Positions 8,384 through 18,946 of a DNA stretch of 64,000 bases are shown here, in pieces. Under the pieces are notes generated by a model. It had not been told where the DNA came from, made no database searches, and saw only the letters and a list, made by a program, of their open reading frames with translations. The stretch lies in the NCBI RefSeq assembly GCF_015694465.1, contig NZ_JADQDO010000001.1, forward strand, positions 62,001-126,000, in the 5' to 3' direction. Both the position numbers and the translations under genes were made by a program. The first letter of the stretch is position 1, and each line of letters begins with the position of its first letter. Origin of the DNA: Microvirga alba. GTDB lineage: Bacteria > Pseudomonadota > Alphaproteobacteria > Rhizobiales > Beijerinckiaceae.

Positions 8384-11300
8384 GGACGCTTCGAGAATGC
8401 GCTCCGCGCTGTGCAGATCGACGGAAACGAGCTGCGAAACACCCCGTTCCGCCATGGTCACGCCGAACAGGCGGTCCATGCGCGCCATGGTGATCGGGTT
8501 ATGGGTGATGACCACGAAGCGCGTCTCGGTCTGGCGCGCCATGTCGTCGAGAAGGTCGCAATAACGTTCCACGTTCGCGTCGTCGAGGGGGGCGTCCACC
8601 TCGTCCAGAACGCAGATGGGCGAAGGGTTTGTGAGGAACACGGCGAAGATCAGCGCGGTCGCCGTCAAGGCCTGCTCGCCACCAGAGAGCAGGGTCATGC
8701 TCTGGGGTTTCTTGCCCGGCGGACGGGCGAGAATCTCAAGGCCGGCTTCCAATGGGTCGTCCGAATCGACCAGGGTCAATTCGGCGGTGCCGCCACCGAA
8801 CAGGGTGGTGAACAGACGCTGGAAATGGGCGTTGACCACGTCAAACGCGGCGAGCAGACGCTCGCGCCCTTCGCGGTTGAGGCTGCCGATGGCCTGACGC
8901 AGGCGCTTGATGGCCTCTACCAGGTCGTCACGCTCGGTTGTGATTCCCGTGTGCTTGGTTTCAAGCTCGGTCAGCTCTTCCTCTGCCCGCAGGTTGACCG
9001 CACCCAGGCGCTCGCGGTCACCTTTGAGCGAGTGAAGCTTCGCTTCGATCTCGCCCTGCGAGGGCAGCTCGATTCCATCTTTCAGGCCGGCAATTTCGAT
9101 CAACCCCGCCGGGGTCGTGTCGAGATTCTCCGCGATGGTGCGGGTGATCTCGGCCAGGCGCTGGATCGCGGCCTCGTGGCGGGCCTGAGAACCGGCGCGG
9201 GCCTCGCGAGCAGCGGAGAGGGCTTCCAGCGCGTCGCGGGCGGTGCGATCGGTCTCGGCAAGTTTCGTCTCGGCATCGGCCAGATGGTCCGCTGCCTCCT
9301 TGCGCTTGCCTTCCGCCGCCTCGACCTCGGAAATCAGGGCGCGTCTGCGCATGAGATAGGTGTCGGGTGCCTCGAGCAGGCGCTCATGCTCGTCCTGGGC
9401 GCGCTCCAAACGCTCGCCGAGATCCTCGAGAGCCTTGGCGGCGCGAGCGGCGCGCTCGGTCCACAGCCGGATGTCGGCGGTGAGCGAATCTTGCCTCCGG
9501 CGGCGCAATTCCGCCTCGTGGACGAGGGATTGCAGCGCGGCGCGCGCTTCCGATGCGGCGGCGCGATGCTCGGCGACGCGGGTGCGCTCTTGAAGCAGGC
9601 GGCTTTCCAGATCCGGGGCGGGCGCGAGGTCCTGCAACGCGGCTTGCGCGTCGCGAGCGCGTTCCTGTGCCTCATCCTCGCTGGCGGAAATGCGGGCAAG
9701 ACCTTCCTGAAGGGCCGAGCGGCGCTGGCCGAGCTCGGCCTCCTTGCGCTCGGCGGCGGCAAGCCGTGCGCGCGCCCCGTCGAGGGCCTGCCGGCCTTGG
9801 CGCGCGGCCTCGATGGTTTGCATTTCGTGCGATGCGGCGCGCCGGACGGCCTCAAGTGCCTCTTCCGCCAGCTGGCGCAGATGCTCGACTTGCTCGCGGG
9901 CGGCCTCCGCCTCGCGCTCCAGATCGCCGAGGCGATTCTTCTCCGCCAGACGTCGGGCAGCGGCCGAGGGCGCTTCCGCTGCGGTGGTGAAACCATCCCA
10001 ACGCCACAGGTCGCCTTCCTGTGAGACAAGGCGCTGACCGGGCTTCAGCAGGCTGCGCAGACGAAGCCCATCCGCCTTGCTGACGATGCCGATCTGCTTG
10101 AGGCGGCGTTGAAGGGCCGTGGGGGCGTTTGCCACGTCCGCCAGCGAGCGGACGCCTTCCGGCAGGGCCGGGTCCCCCGTTCCGGGCCCGGTCTCGGCCC
10201 AATGGGCGGGGGCCGATGGATCGGTCGAGGCGTCGAGATCGTCGCCGAGCGCCGCACCGAGGGCGGTTTCGTAGCCTTTCTGGACCGTGATCTGGTCGAG
10301 GGCCGGGGGCCAGAGATCGCCCGAGGCTGAGGTGAAGAGCTTGGCGAGCGTCCGCGCTTCGGTCTCAAGCCCTTGCGCCTTACGCTCGGCCTCATTGAGC
10401 GGTTGGCGCTGGCGATTTTCGTTATCGCGCGCGGCGGCGAGCGCCTCGCGGGCGCCGATCACCGCTTCTTCCGCCTGTTGCGCCATCTCTTCCGCGATGG
10501 CGGCTTCCTCGCGCAGCATCTCGACGGAAAGGCCGTCATCGGACACGGAGGCCGACAAGGCTGCGATGTCGCGCTCGATACGCTCTTTTTCGGAGGTGAA
10601 GCGCGCGGCGCGCTCCATTTCTTCGCGCATGGCCCGTTCGAGCGCCGCGCGGCGGGCGTTGAGGTCAGAGGTCTGGGCCTGAAGGGCGCTCAAGGCCGCT
10701 TCGGCCTCGGCGAGGTCCGCCTCGACATTCTGCAGCCGCTCCTCGCTCTCGGCGCGGGCTTCGCCTGCGCCATCGGTCGAGAGGGCGATCTCCGCCTCCT
10801 CGGCCTTGAGACGTTCGATAGTCGCCTGCGCATCCGTGCCCTGCGCCGCCTCGCGGGCCAAGTCGCGGTTCAGGTCGGAAATGTGCCGCTCAAGCTCCGT
10901 TACCCGGTCCTTGGAGCGGCGCTCTTCCGATTCGAGTTCGTTGCGGGCGTGGGTCAGGCGCTGCAAGGCGGCGGCTGCCGCCGCTTCCGCCTGACGGAGC
11001 GCGGGAATGGCGTGCGCCGCGACGGCCTGGGCGGTTGCGGCCTTGGTCTGCTCCTCGGTCCGGTCGGCGACGGCCTTCAGGTTCTCGGCCGCCTGCCGCT
11101 CGGCGGTGGCGGCTTGCTCGCGCGCCTCGGCAAAGCCGATGGCATACATGAGCGCTTCGAGGCGGCGGATTTCAGCCGACAGGTTCTTGTAGCGCGATGC
11201 CTGCCGCCCCTGGCGCTTCAGGCTGTCGACCTGGGTTTCAAGCTCGCGGATCACGTCCTCGACGCGCACGAGATTGTCTTCCGCTGCCTTCAGCCGCAAC

Positions 11301-11842
11301 TCCGCCTCGTGGCGGCGGGCGTGAAGACCGGCGATGCCGGCGGCATCTTCGAGGATGCGGCGGCGGGCCTGGGGCTTGGCCGAAATGATTTCGCTGATCT
11401 GGCCCTGGCGCACGAGAGCCGGTGAGCGCGCGCCGGTCGCGGCGTCCGCGAACAGGATCTGCACGTCGCGGGCGCGCACTTCCTTGCCGTTGACCCGGTA
11501 AGTCGAGCCTTCCTCGCGCTCGATCTTGCGCGAGATTTCCAACTGGTCGGCATCGTTGAAGGCGGCGGGGGCGGTGCGCTCGGCATTGTCGATGGTGAGC
11601 ATCACCTCGGCCGCGTTGCGGGCCGGACGGCTGCCGGAGCCGGAGAAGATGACGTCATCCATGCCCGAGGCGCGCATGTTCTTGTGGGAGTTTTCCCCCA
11701 TGACCCAGCGCAGGGCCTCGACAAGGTTCGACTTGCCGCAGCCGTTCGGCCCGACCACGCCGGTCAAACCCGGCTCGATCAGGAACTCCATCGGCTCGAC
11801 GAAGGTCTTGAACCCTGCGATGCGAAGGCGCGTCAGCTTCAT
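8381..11842 (-). CDS. smc: Chromosome segregation protein SMC
   Basis: ATP-dependent chromosome condensation and segregation protein of 1153 residues. The N-terminal ATPase half has Walker A GPNGCGKSN (residues 31-39). A long coiled coil rich in Ala, Glu and Arg runs to a hinge around residues 500-620, then a second coil. The C-terminal half has the ABC signature LLSGGEQ (about 1051-1057) and Walker B ICVLDEVDAPL (from about 1076). Length matches bacterial SMC, not MukB. It follows a DsbA-like gene, dciA-like and mutY in an arrangement common in Hyphomicrobiales. Its partner genes scpA/scpB are not in the window. Confidence 0.97.
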   Translation of the reverse strand: MKLTRLRIAGFKTFVEPMEFLIEPGLTGVVGPNGCGKSNLVEALRWVMGENSHKNMRASGMDDVIFSGSGSRPARNAAEVMLTIDNAERTAPAAFNDADQLEISRKIEREEGSTYRVNGKEVRARDVQILFADAATGARSPALVRQGQISEIISAKPQARRRILEDAAGIAGLHARRHEAELRLKAAEDNLVRVEDVIRELETQVDSLKRQGRQASRYKNLSAEIRRLEALMYAIGFAEAREQAATAERQAAENLKAVADRTEEQTKAATAQAVAAHAIPALRQAEAAAAAALQRLTHARNELESEERRSKDRVTELERHISDLNRDLAREAAQGTDAQATIERLKAEEAEIALSTDGAGEARAESEERLQNVEADLAEAEAALSALQAQTSDLNARRAALERAMREEMERAARFTSEKERIERDIAALSASVSDDGLSVEMLREEAAIAEEMAQQAEEAVIGAREALAAARDNENRQRQPLNEAERKAQGLETEARTLAKLFTSASGDLWPPALDQITVQKGYETALGAALGDDLDASTDPSAPAHWAETGPGTGDPALPEGVRSLADVANAPTALQRRLKQIGIVSKADGLRLRSLLKPGQRLVSQEGDLWRWDGFTTAAEAPSAAARRLAEKNRLGDLEREAEAAREQVEHLRQLAEEALEAVRRAASHEMQTIEAARQGRQALDGARARLAAAERKEAELGQRRSALQEGLARISASEDEAQERARDAQAALQDLAPAPDLESRLLQERTRVAEHRAAASEARAALQSLVHEAELRRRRQDSLTADIRLWTERAARAAKALEDLGERLERAQDEHERLLEAPDTYLMRRRALISEVEAAEGKRKEAADHLADAETKLAETDRTARDALEALSAAREARAGSQARHEAAIQRLAEITRTIAENLDTTPAGLIEIAGLKDGIELPSQGEIEAKLHSLKGDRERLGAVNLRAEEELTELETKHTGITTERDDLVEAIKRLRQAIGSLNREGRERLLAAFDVVNAHFQRLFTTLFGGGTAELTLVDSDDPLEAGLEILARPPGKKPQSMTLLSGGEQALTATALIFAVFLTNPSPICVLDEVDAPLDDANVERYCDLLDDMARQTETRFVVITHNPITMARMDRLFGVTMAERGVSQLVSVDLHSAERILEAS

Positions 11843-11887
11843 GGACGCGCCTCTCCGATCCGCCTCAACGGGGCGGTTTGGCGGGAA

Positions 11888-12526
11888 TTATTCTCCCAGC
11901 AAAGGCTTGATGATCTTCTCAAGCTCATCGATCGACATGCTTCCAGGATAACGCACACCATTGATGAAGAAAGTCGGCGTGGAGTCCACCTTGAACTGAT
12001 CCGCCGCCCGGTTCTTCACCGCGTTCACCGCGTCATAAAGTTTCTGATCCCGCAAGCAAGCGTCAAATTTCTCTTGTGAAAAACCGGCCTGACGCATCAT
12101 CTGACGCAGGGCGTCGAGAGGCTTGTCCGTGAAAGCCCAGTTTTTCTGCTGATCGAACAGCAGGTCGGTGATGGGGTAATATTTGCTGTCGCCATCGCAG
12201 CGCGCGAGCATGAAACCGGCCGTGGCCAACGGATCGAGCGGGAACTCGCGCAGGATGAAACGCACCTTGCCCGTCTCGATGTAGCGCTTCTTGAACTCGG
12301 GCCAGGTATTGGCGTGGAAGGCCGCGCAATGGGAGCAGGTGAGCGAGGCGTACTCGACGATCGTCACCTTGGCGTCGGCCGGGCCGAGCGCCACGTCGCC
12401 AAGCGGGCCGGGGACCGCAAGGTCCTGCACCGCCACGTTCTGGGCCAGAGCCGGCAGGCTGGATGCGAGATAGGCCGAGGCGGCCACGGTTCCGAGAAGC
12501 TGAAGCGTTCGACGCCGGGTGATCAT
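11888..12526 (-). CDS. Exported DsbA-family thioredoxin-fold protein
   Basis: Periplasmic thiol-disulfide protein, 212 residues. The start MITRRRTLQLL gives a good export signal with consecutive arginines, a hydrophobic core and an ALA cleavage site near residue 28, so Tat export is possible. The active site is C64-S-H-C67 in LTCSHCAAFH, and the cis-proline loop is STPTFF. Upstream in-frame ATGs would place extra residues before the signal and are less likely. The family includes DsbA and DsbG-like oxidoreductases of alphaproteobacteria (BdbD-like, DSBA domain with inserted helices). The gene lies between dciA-like and smc on the same strand, 45 bases before smc. Confidence 0.88.
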   Translation of the reverse strand: MITRRRTLQLLGTVAASAYLASSLPALAQNVAVQDLAVPGPLGDVALGPADAKVTIVEYASLTCSHCAAFHANTWPEFKKRYIETGKVRFILREFPLDPLATAGFMLARCDGDSKYYPITDLLFDQQKNWAFTDKPLDALRQMMRQAGFSQEKFDACLRDQKLYDAVNAVKNRAADQFKVDSTPTFFINGVRYPGSMSIDELEKIIKPLLGE

Positions 12527-12590
12527 CTTTAATCTGCTCCGTGAGACTGTTGTCATGCGGTAAAGCGGGACGGGTTTCGAGGCAAGCGCC

Positions 12591-13133
12591 TCACCTGTCA
12601 CGCTTTCGTGGGTGAGGGGCCTTGGCGGTTCCGATGACAGCCTCCCCCAGCCGTGCGAGGGCTGCCCTCAGGCTCTCCTCCCCAATGGGCTCAACCGCTC
12701 CTCCGATGCGCTGGCGGTCCTCTTCCCCGACCGTGGGGGCCACGCGTTTCTTGGGGACTTCCCGACGCACGGGCCCTTGTTTCAGCACCAGCTTGCCGAT
12801 GCAGCGCCAGCCGTAATGGGCGTTGACCCGCTCGATGACGATGGGGGCGAGGTGCTGCAGTTCGAGGGCGAAGGCGCTTTCCACACGAATGACGAGGGTG
12901 GCCGGGTCCGGACGCGCTTCCGGGTCGGCGTTCACACTTTTGCGTTTCCACTCGATTTTCAACGGCTGGGTGAATTCCGCCAGGCGCTCGCCCACGATCT
13001 CAGGCCAGGCGATGATCACGTCGGACGTGGCAAAGCCTTGCGCTGCAAGGCTCGGGCCGAGGCAGACATCGATGAAGTCCGCAAGCGGCTTCGAGAAGGG
13101 TTTTTGCCGAGAGGTCGGCTGTCGCATCGCCAT
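12591..13133 (-). CDS. DUF721 / DciA-like protein
   Basis: 180-residue protein with a DUF721 domain (about residues 12-125; motifs VIIAWPEIVGERLAEFTQP and LVIRVESAFALELQHLAPIVIERVNAHYG). In other bacteria DciA loads the replicative helicase DnaB and is the ancestral alternative to DnaC. The C terminus is a low-complexity basic and Ala-rich tail. It lies 63 bases from divergently transcribed mutY, so the two probably share a promoter region, and it is upstream of the DsbA-like gene. Function in this organism is inferred from the family only. Confidence 0.82.
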   Translation of the reverse strand: MAMRQPTSRQKPFSKPLADFIDVCLGPSLAAQGFATSDVIIAWPEIVGERLAEFTQPLKIEWKRKSVNADPEARPDPATLVIRVESAFALELQHLAPIVIERVNAHYGWRCIGKLVLKQGPVRREVPKKRVAPTVGEEDRQRIGGAVEPIGEESLRAALARLGEAVIGTAKAPHPRKRDR

Positions 13134-13196
13134 TGTCCAAAAATCTCGCCGAAAGCCGTGCTGGAATATTCCGGCAGGATCGGTATTGCAGAGATC

Positions 13197-14300
13197 ATGT
13201 TAACGCCCGCTTTGAGCGCCACCAAGCCTCGCGCCGATGATCTTCTCGCCTGGTACGATCGTCACCGGCGCGATTTGCCATGGCGCGCGAAACCGGGCGA
13301 GGCGGCCGATCCCTACCGCGTCTGGCTGTCGGAAATCATGCTGCAGCAGACGACGGTCGTCGCGGTCAGGCCGTTCTATCTCAAGTTTCTCGATCGATTC
13401 CCGACCGTCCACGTCCTGGCGCAAGCTCAGGAAGAGGTGGTCATGCAGGCCTGGGCCGGTCTCGGCTATTATTCCCGCGCCCGCAATCTCCATGCCTGTG
13501 CCAAGGTGGTGGTCGCGCGTTATAGTGGGGTGTTTCCCTCGACCGAGGAGGAATTGCTGAAACTCCCCGGCATCGGGGCCTATACGGCGGCGGCGGTCGC
13601 GGCGATTGCCTTCAACGAACATGCGGCGGCGGTGGACGGCAATGTGGAGCGGGTCATGTCCCGCATCTTCACCATCGACGAGCCTCTGCCCAAGGCGAAG
13701 GTGCAGATCAAGACCCTCACCGAAGAGTTGGTGCCCACGGATCGCCCGGGCGATTTCGCGCAAGCCTTGATGGATCTCGGGGCGACGATCTGCTCACCCA
13801 AGCGTCCGGCCTGCGCTCTGTGCCCCTGGATGTCGCCCTGCCAGGCGCGCGAACAGGGATTGCAGGAGACCTTTCCGAAGAAGCAGAAGAAGGCGGAAGG
13901 GCAGTTGCGGCGCGGCGCGGCCTTCGTGGTGTTGCGCGCCGACGACACGATCTTGCTGCGGACCCGCCCGCCGAAGGGGCTTCTCGGCAGCATGGCCGAA
14001 CCGCCCACAAGCGACTGGGATCCGGCCTATGAGCCCTCCCGCGCGGTGCTCGACGCGCCGCTGGAGGCCCGCTGGCAGCGTTTGCCCGGGGTGGTGCGCC
14101 ATGTCTTCACGCATTTCCCGCTGGAAATGACAATTCTCTTTGCCAAGGTCCCGAAGGGCACGCCTGCCCCCGATGACATGCGTTGGACGCCGCGTTTGCG
14201 TCTTTATGAAGAGGCGCTGCCCGGGGTCATGAAGAAGGCGCTGGTTCACGCGCTCGGTGACCTGCCGCCGGAGCCTGCGGCGAAGGCCGAAAACGCCTGA
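13197..14300 (+). CDS. mutY: A/G-specific adenine glycosylase
   Basis: Base-excision repair enzyme that removes adenine mispaired with 8-oxoguanine. 367 residues. The helix-hairpin-helix GPD domain has LPGIGAYTAAAV, catalytic Asp147 in VDGNV and Glu46 in SEIMLQQT. The [4Fe-4S] cluster ligands C199-x6-C206-x2-C209-x5-C215 are intact. A C-terminal NUDIX-like domain (from about residue 240) reads 8-oxoG. The ATG at MLTPALSATKPR was taken because conserved sequence starts about 12 residues later; the long open frame upstream lies antisense to the DUF721 gene and has no family match. Confidence 0.95.
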   Translation: MLTPALSATKPRADDLLAWYDRHRRDLPWRAKPGEAADPYRVWLSEIMLQQTTVVAVRPFYLKFLDRFPTVHVLAQAQEEVVMQAWAGLGYYSRARNLHACAKVVVARYSGVFPSTEEELLKLPGIGAYTAAAVAAIAFNEHAAAVDGNVERVMSRIFTIDEPLPKAKVQIKTLTEELVPTDRPGDFAQALMDLGATICSPKRPACALCPWMSPCQAREQGLQETFPKKQKKAEGQLRRGAAFVVLRADDTILLRTRPPKGLLGSMAEPPTSDWDPAYEPSRAVLDAPLEARWQRLPGVVRHVFTHFPLEMTILFAKVPKGTPAPDDMRWTPRLRLYEEALPGVMKKALVHALGDLPPEPAAKAENA

Positions 14301-14320
14301 AGATCGCAGCGCTGACACAG

Positions 14321-14390
14321 CCTCATCCTGAGGAGCGCATGCGCCCTGGATCCTCCTTCGAGACGGGCTGACGCCCTTCTCAGGACGAGG
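14321..14390. repeat. CCTCATCCTGAGG-type inverted repeat
   Basis: Ends CCTCATCCTGAGG and CCTTCTCAGGACGAGG are inverted with about 40 bases between them, a form common between genes in rhizobia. It fills the gap between convergent mutY and the LysR gene and supplies the last codons of the LysR gene. Confidence 0.65.
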
Positions 14391-15309
14391 CGGTTGTCTT
14401 CGACAACAGCCCCGCCTCTCCGCTCAAGACCGCGCCATGCCGTTTGAACAGGGCCGTGAGGGCATGGGCCACGCGTCCCACATTGGGACGGTTGCGGGTC
14501 CGCGCGTGCCGCACCATGAAAATGTCTTCGACAAATTCATCAGGCGCTTCCAAACGCACAAGGTCCGGGTCCGCATCCCCGAGCCAGCACGGCAGAAAGG
14601 CTGCTCCCAGCCCGGTCTTGGCCGCTTGATAGCGGATCGGCATGTCGCCGATCCGGGCGGCAATCGGGATCGGGCGGCCGTTGACGAAGCGCGCGACGAA
14701 GTCCGCCTGATAGGAAAGGCTCGGATCTTCCGGCGGTGCGATCACTGCTGAGGGCGAGGTGGAGCGGTCGTACATGCCGAACGTGATGCTCCCCAGCCGA
14801 CGCGCCACGAGATCGGGGTCATCGGAGAGGCGGCGCATGCGAAGCGCGATGTCCGCCTCGCCTGAAGCGAGGTCGAGCTTGCGGCGAGTCGGAATGTAAA
14901 CGATCTCGACAGCCCCCGCGGCTTTAGCCAACTCCGCGGCGTGCACGGAGAGGAACATGGTGACCGAGGACGTGGCGGTGATTCGCACCGGCGCGGATGG
15001 GTCGGGGCGATAGGCTGCCGCCACCCTGGGCACGGCTCTCGCCGCTTCGGCCATCGGCGCGGAGGCCTCGAGCACGGCGCGTCCTGCTTCCGTTAAGTCA
15101 AGACGGTTCGGCCCCCTCTGGAACAGAGTAACGCCAAGGGTTTCCTCCAGAGTGCGGATGCGCCGCGCGACGGTGGGCTGTGTCTGGCCGGTGGCGCGCG
15201 CCGCCCCGTTCATCGATCCATGAGCCACCACAGCCAGGAAGGTCCGCAGATCGTTCCAGGATGCTTCTTCGGAGGCGGCCCAGGATGCGTCGAGAGGAGG
15301 AGAAGCCAT
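14380..15309 (-). CDS. LysR-family transcriptional regulator
   Basis: 309 residues. The winged helix-turn-helix lies at about residues 18-77 (WNDLRTFLAVVAHGSMNGAA and TQPTVARRIRTLEETLGVTLFQR), followed by a substrate-binding domain with two lobes. The sequence DLASGEADIALRMRRL is typical of the periplasmic-binding-protein-like effector region. It is flanked by convergent mutY and, upstream, ccrM on the same strand, so no target gene is suggested by a divergent neighbour. The last residues are encoded inside a dispersed repeat, which may have altered the C terminus. The effector is unknown. Confidence 0.9.
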   Translation of the reverse strand: MASPPLDASWAASEEASWNDLRTFLAVVAHGSMNGAARATGQTQPTVARRIRTLEETLGVTLFQRGPNRLDLTEAGRAVLEASAPMAEAARAVPRVAAAYRPDPSAPVRITATSSVTMFLSVHAAELAKAAGAVEIVYIPTRRKLDLASGEADIALRMRRLSDDPDLVARRLGSITFGMYDRSTSPSAVIAPPEDPSLSYQADFVARFVNGRPIPIAARIGDMPIRYQAAKTGLGAAFLPCWLGDADPDLVRLEAPDEFVEDIFMVRHARTRNRPNVGRVAHALTALFKRHGAVLSGEAGLLSKTTASS

Positions 15310-15480
15310 GAGACGATGCTAAAACTCTTCCCCCTGCCGGCGATAGGGAAATGTTCGGGTCTGGCGTCGGGAGTTTTCATGACCCCACGATCCCGCGGAC
15401 GAGGCAGGAGCGCAGCCCGCTAAATTCGCGGGGGTGTTCTTCATTGCTGGGGGAGTGGTGGGCAGAGGACGCGCGGCCAA

Positions 15481-15514
15481 AAAGAAAAGACGCGGCCGGG
15501 TTTCGGCCGCGTCT
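15481..15514 (-). terminator. Intrinsic terminator of ccrM
   Basis: On the minus strand a perfect 11-base stem AGACGCGGCCG/CGGCCGCGTCT with a 5-base loop is followed by TTTCTTT. It lies 23 bases after the ccrM stop. Confidence 0.85.
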
Positions 15515-15536
15515 CGATGGGTCTCGCGATTGGGGC

Positions 15537-16736
<1,200 letters not shown>

Positions 16737-16768
16737 TCACCGGTTACGCAACTGACAGTCCGGATCAT

Positions 16769-16773
16769 GACTC
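16769..16773. promoter_or_regulatory. GANTC methylation site upstream of ccrM
   Basis: A GACTC site lies 38 bases before the ccrM start codon. In Caulobacter, ccrM expression responds to methylation of GANTC sites in its own promoter. Whether this site acts the same way here is inference. Confidence 0.35.
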
Positions 16774-16889
16774 GTTAAGGTAAAGACGAAGTTTCCAAAT
16801 AGGCGAAACCGCATCTTATTTTAGGTCGGCAAACTTTGCCTACCTATTGAAATCATTGAATTTTTCGCATTAACGAGCGTTAAGTTTGG

Positions 16890-17540
16890 TTACAGGTCGA
16901 GTAACCCTTGCCTGAGCGGCGAAAAACTCAGGCGATGGAACGGGCAGGGGCCCTCGCTCGCGAGCACGGACAGATGCGCCTTCGTGCTGTAGCCCGCATT
17001 GCTCGCGAATCCATAAGCCGGATAAACCGCGCCGAGACGCGTCATCAGCCGGTCGCGCACCACCTTCGCGACGATGGAGGCCGCCGCGATGGAGGCGATG
17101 CTGGAATCGCCCTTCACGACCGCTTCCGTGACGCAGGGCAGTTTCGGCGCATCGTTGCCATCGACAAACGCCATGTCGGGGACGCAGGGCAGCGCCGTGA
17201 ACGCCCGGCGCATGGCAAGCAGCGAGGCCTGGCGGATATTGATGGTGTCGATCTCCGCATGAGACACCGAGGCAATGCCCACATGGGCGGTGGCGACGAT
17301 CTCGGCAAACAGTGCCTCGCGCTTTTGCGCGCTCAGCGCCTTCGAATCATCGAGCCCTTGCGGCAGGGAATCGAAATCGAGCACCACCGCTGCCGACACG
17401 ACCGGCCCGGCAAGAGGTCCGCGCCCGACTTCATCGAGACCCGCGATGCAGGAAAAGCCCGCCGCGCGGGCGGCGAGCTCCCGGTCGAGGCCGAGGCCGG
17501 ATGAAGGCGGGAGGCGAATCGGTGCGGTCATGAGCGGCAT
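16890..17540 (-). CDS. rnhB: Ribonuclease HII
   Basis: Removes ribonucleotides from RNA-DNA hybrids. 216 residues. Catalytic acidic residues are Asp36 and Glu37 in LDEVGRGPLAGPV, with the later Asp of FVDGND and the Asp of VVRDRLM. DDSKALS and the C-terminal GYSTKAHL...GPCPFHRLSF also match the family. MPLMTAPIRL gives the normal length; a second ATG three codons later is equally possible, and the much longer upstream frame has no family support. It is upstream of ccrM on the same strand, with 159 bases between them. Confidence 0.94.
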   Translation of the reverse strand: MPLMTAPIRLPPSSGLGLDRELAARAAGFSCIAGLDEVGRGPLAGPVVSAAVVLDFDSLPQGLDDSKALSAQKREALFAEIVATAHVGIASVSHAEIDTINIRQASLLAMRRAFTALPCVPDMAFVDGNDAPKLPCVTEAVVKGDSSIASIAAASIVAKVVRDRLMTRLGAVYPAYGFASNAGYSTKAHLSVLASEGPCPFHRLSFSPLRQGLLDL

Positions 17541-17601
17541 AAAAGCGGCAATGCCGTTTCTTTGCCAGCCCCGGCAGCGTCGCGCCCGAAGACCGCTGCC
17601 G

Positions 17602-17636
17602 CCGTCATTCCGGGGCGCCGGAGGCGAGCCCGACGG
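17602..17636. repeat. REP-like repeat, single unit
   Basis: CCGTCATTCCGGGG...GAGGCGAGCCCGACGG, a degenerate single copy of the unit found at 4588 and 59490. It lies in the 119-base gap between rnhB and the radical SAM gene. Confidence 0.6.
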
Positions 17637-17659
17637 ATTGCGCTGGTCTTCACCGCCTC

Positions 17660-18832
17660 TCAAAACAACGACAGTTGCCCCGTCTCCTTGGCCGGAGGGC
17701 TGAACAGGTCGGTTCGCATCTTCAAGGAGCGCTTGTTGAGACCGAGCCGCGCGGCCATCGTTTCGAAACGGCGGCCGATCATCCAGGCATGGGGGCCGAC
17801 ACCTTTCTGCCGCACGCTCCATTCCGCGTCGTAATCCTTGCCGCCGCGCGCCTCCCGCAGGATCGAGAAGACGTGGTTGAGCTTGTCCGGATAGTGCTCG
17901 GCCAGCCAATCGCGCATCAGATCCTTCAGGTCGTAAGGAAGCCGCAGCAGCACATAGCCCGCGCTGGTCGCTCCCGCCTGATGCGAGGCTTTCAGGATCG
18001 CCTCGATCTCGTGATCGTTGATGGCCGGGATGATGGGGGCGACGAGCACGGTCACCGGAATGCCCGCCTCCGAGAGCTTGCGCACGGTCTCAAGCCGCTT
18101 GGCCGGTGAGGCGGCGCGGGGCTCCATCTTGCGGGCGAGTTTTGGATCAAGGGTGGTGATCGAGATTGCGACCTTGGCGAGTTGCCGTTCAGCCATCTGG
18201 CTCAAAATGTCGATGTCGCGGGTCACGAGGGCCGATTTGGTCACGATGCCCACCGGGTGGTTCGCCCGGTTCAGAACCTCGAGAATACCGCGCGTGATGC
18301 GCAAGCGCTTCTCCACCGGCTGGTAGGGATCCGTATTGGAGCCGAGCGCGATCGTCGTCGGCTGATAATTGGCCGCCCGCAGCTCTTTTTCCAGAAGCTC
18401 GGGCGCGCTCGGCTTGGCGAAGATCTTCGTCTCGAAGTCGAGGCCCGAGGACAGGCCTTGAAAGGCATGGGTCGGGCGCGCGAAGCAATAGGAGCATCCG
18501 TGCTCGCACCCCCGGTACGGATTGATCGACTTTTCGAAGTTGAGATCGGGCGAATCGTTCTTCGAGATAATGGTGCGCGGCTTCTCGACGATGATTTCGG
18601 TGGGGAGCGAGGGCATTTCCTCCTCGATCTCCCAACCGTCGTCGAAGCTCTCGCGCTGCGCGGGCTCGTAGCGTCCTGTCGGGTTTGCCACCGCGCCCCG
18701 GCCCCGGCGGCGGTCAGCCTCGACGCGATACGCTGGGTCGTCCTTGCGACGACGCGCGGCCTCCGCCGCCTCGGCAGCGTTGCGATACGGGCGGAGGGCT
18801 TCGCGGGTCGTTTCCTTGGCGCGAACGCTCAT
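17660..18832 (-). CDS. PA0069-family radical SAM protein
   Basis: 390-residue radical SAM protein. The cluster motif is C109-EHG-C113-SY-C116 in NPYRGCEHGCSYCFARP, the signature of the PA0069/SplB-related family. The TTIALGSNTDPYQPVE and SITTLDPKLARKMEPRAASP blocks are also diagnostic. The substrate of this family is not established; it is related to spore photoproduct lyase and may act in DNA or protein repair. The start at MSVRAKETTREAL is supported by a GGAGG site 6 bases upstream. The N-terminal 60 residues are highly charged. It is divergent from the glycosyltransferase-like gene. Confidence 0.9.
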   Translation of the reverse strand: MSVRAKETTREALRPYRNAAEAAEAARRRKDDPAYRVEADRRRGRGAVANPTGRYEPAQRESFDDGWEIEEEMPSLPTEIIVEKPRTIISKNDSPDLNFEKSINPYRGCEHGCSYCFARPTHAFQGLSSGLDFETKIFAKPSAPELLEKELRAANYQPTTIALGSNTDPYQPVEKRLRITRGILEVLNRANHPVGIVTKSALVTRDIDILSQMAERQLAKVAISITTLDPKLARKMEPRAASPAKRLETVRKLSEAGIPVTVLVAPIIPAINDHEIEAILKASHQAGATSAGYVLLRLPYDLKDLMRDWLAEHYPDKLNHVFSILREARGGKDYDAEWSVRQKGVGPHAWMIGRRFETMAARLGLNKRSLKMRTDLFSPPAKETGQLSLF

Positions 18833-18946
18833 GGCAAACCTCCAACGTTCCAGAACGAGAATGTTGGAAGAGTTAAGAACAAAAAGTGAACAAATGCAAG
18901 TTTCTTGAGAGAGGACGACTTCGAAGGAAGGCGTTATGCTCGCTTC

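Noticed and set aside
7952-10024. 690-codon open frame antisense to smc and atpI
   Set aside because: Overlaps the coiled-coil coding part of smc; composition is that of an antisense shadow.
12612-13196. Long N-terminal extension of mutY
   Set aside because: It is antisense to the DUF721 gene and lacks family similarity; the conserved MutY sequence begins just after the chosen ATG.
16870-16883. TTAA-N6-TTAA site resembling a CtrA box between rnhB and ccrM
   Set aside because: The CtrA consensus needs a 7-base spacer; here it is 6, and it lies about 140 bases from the ccrM start.
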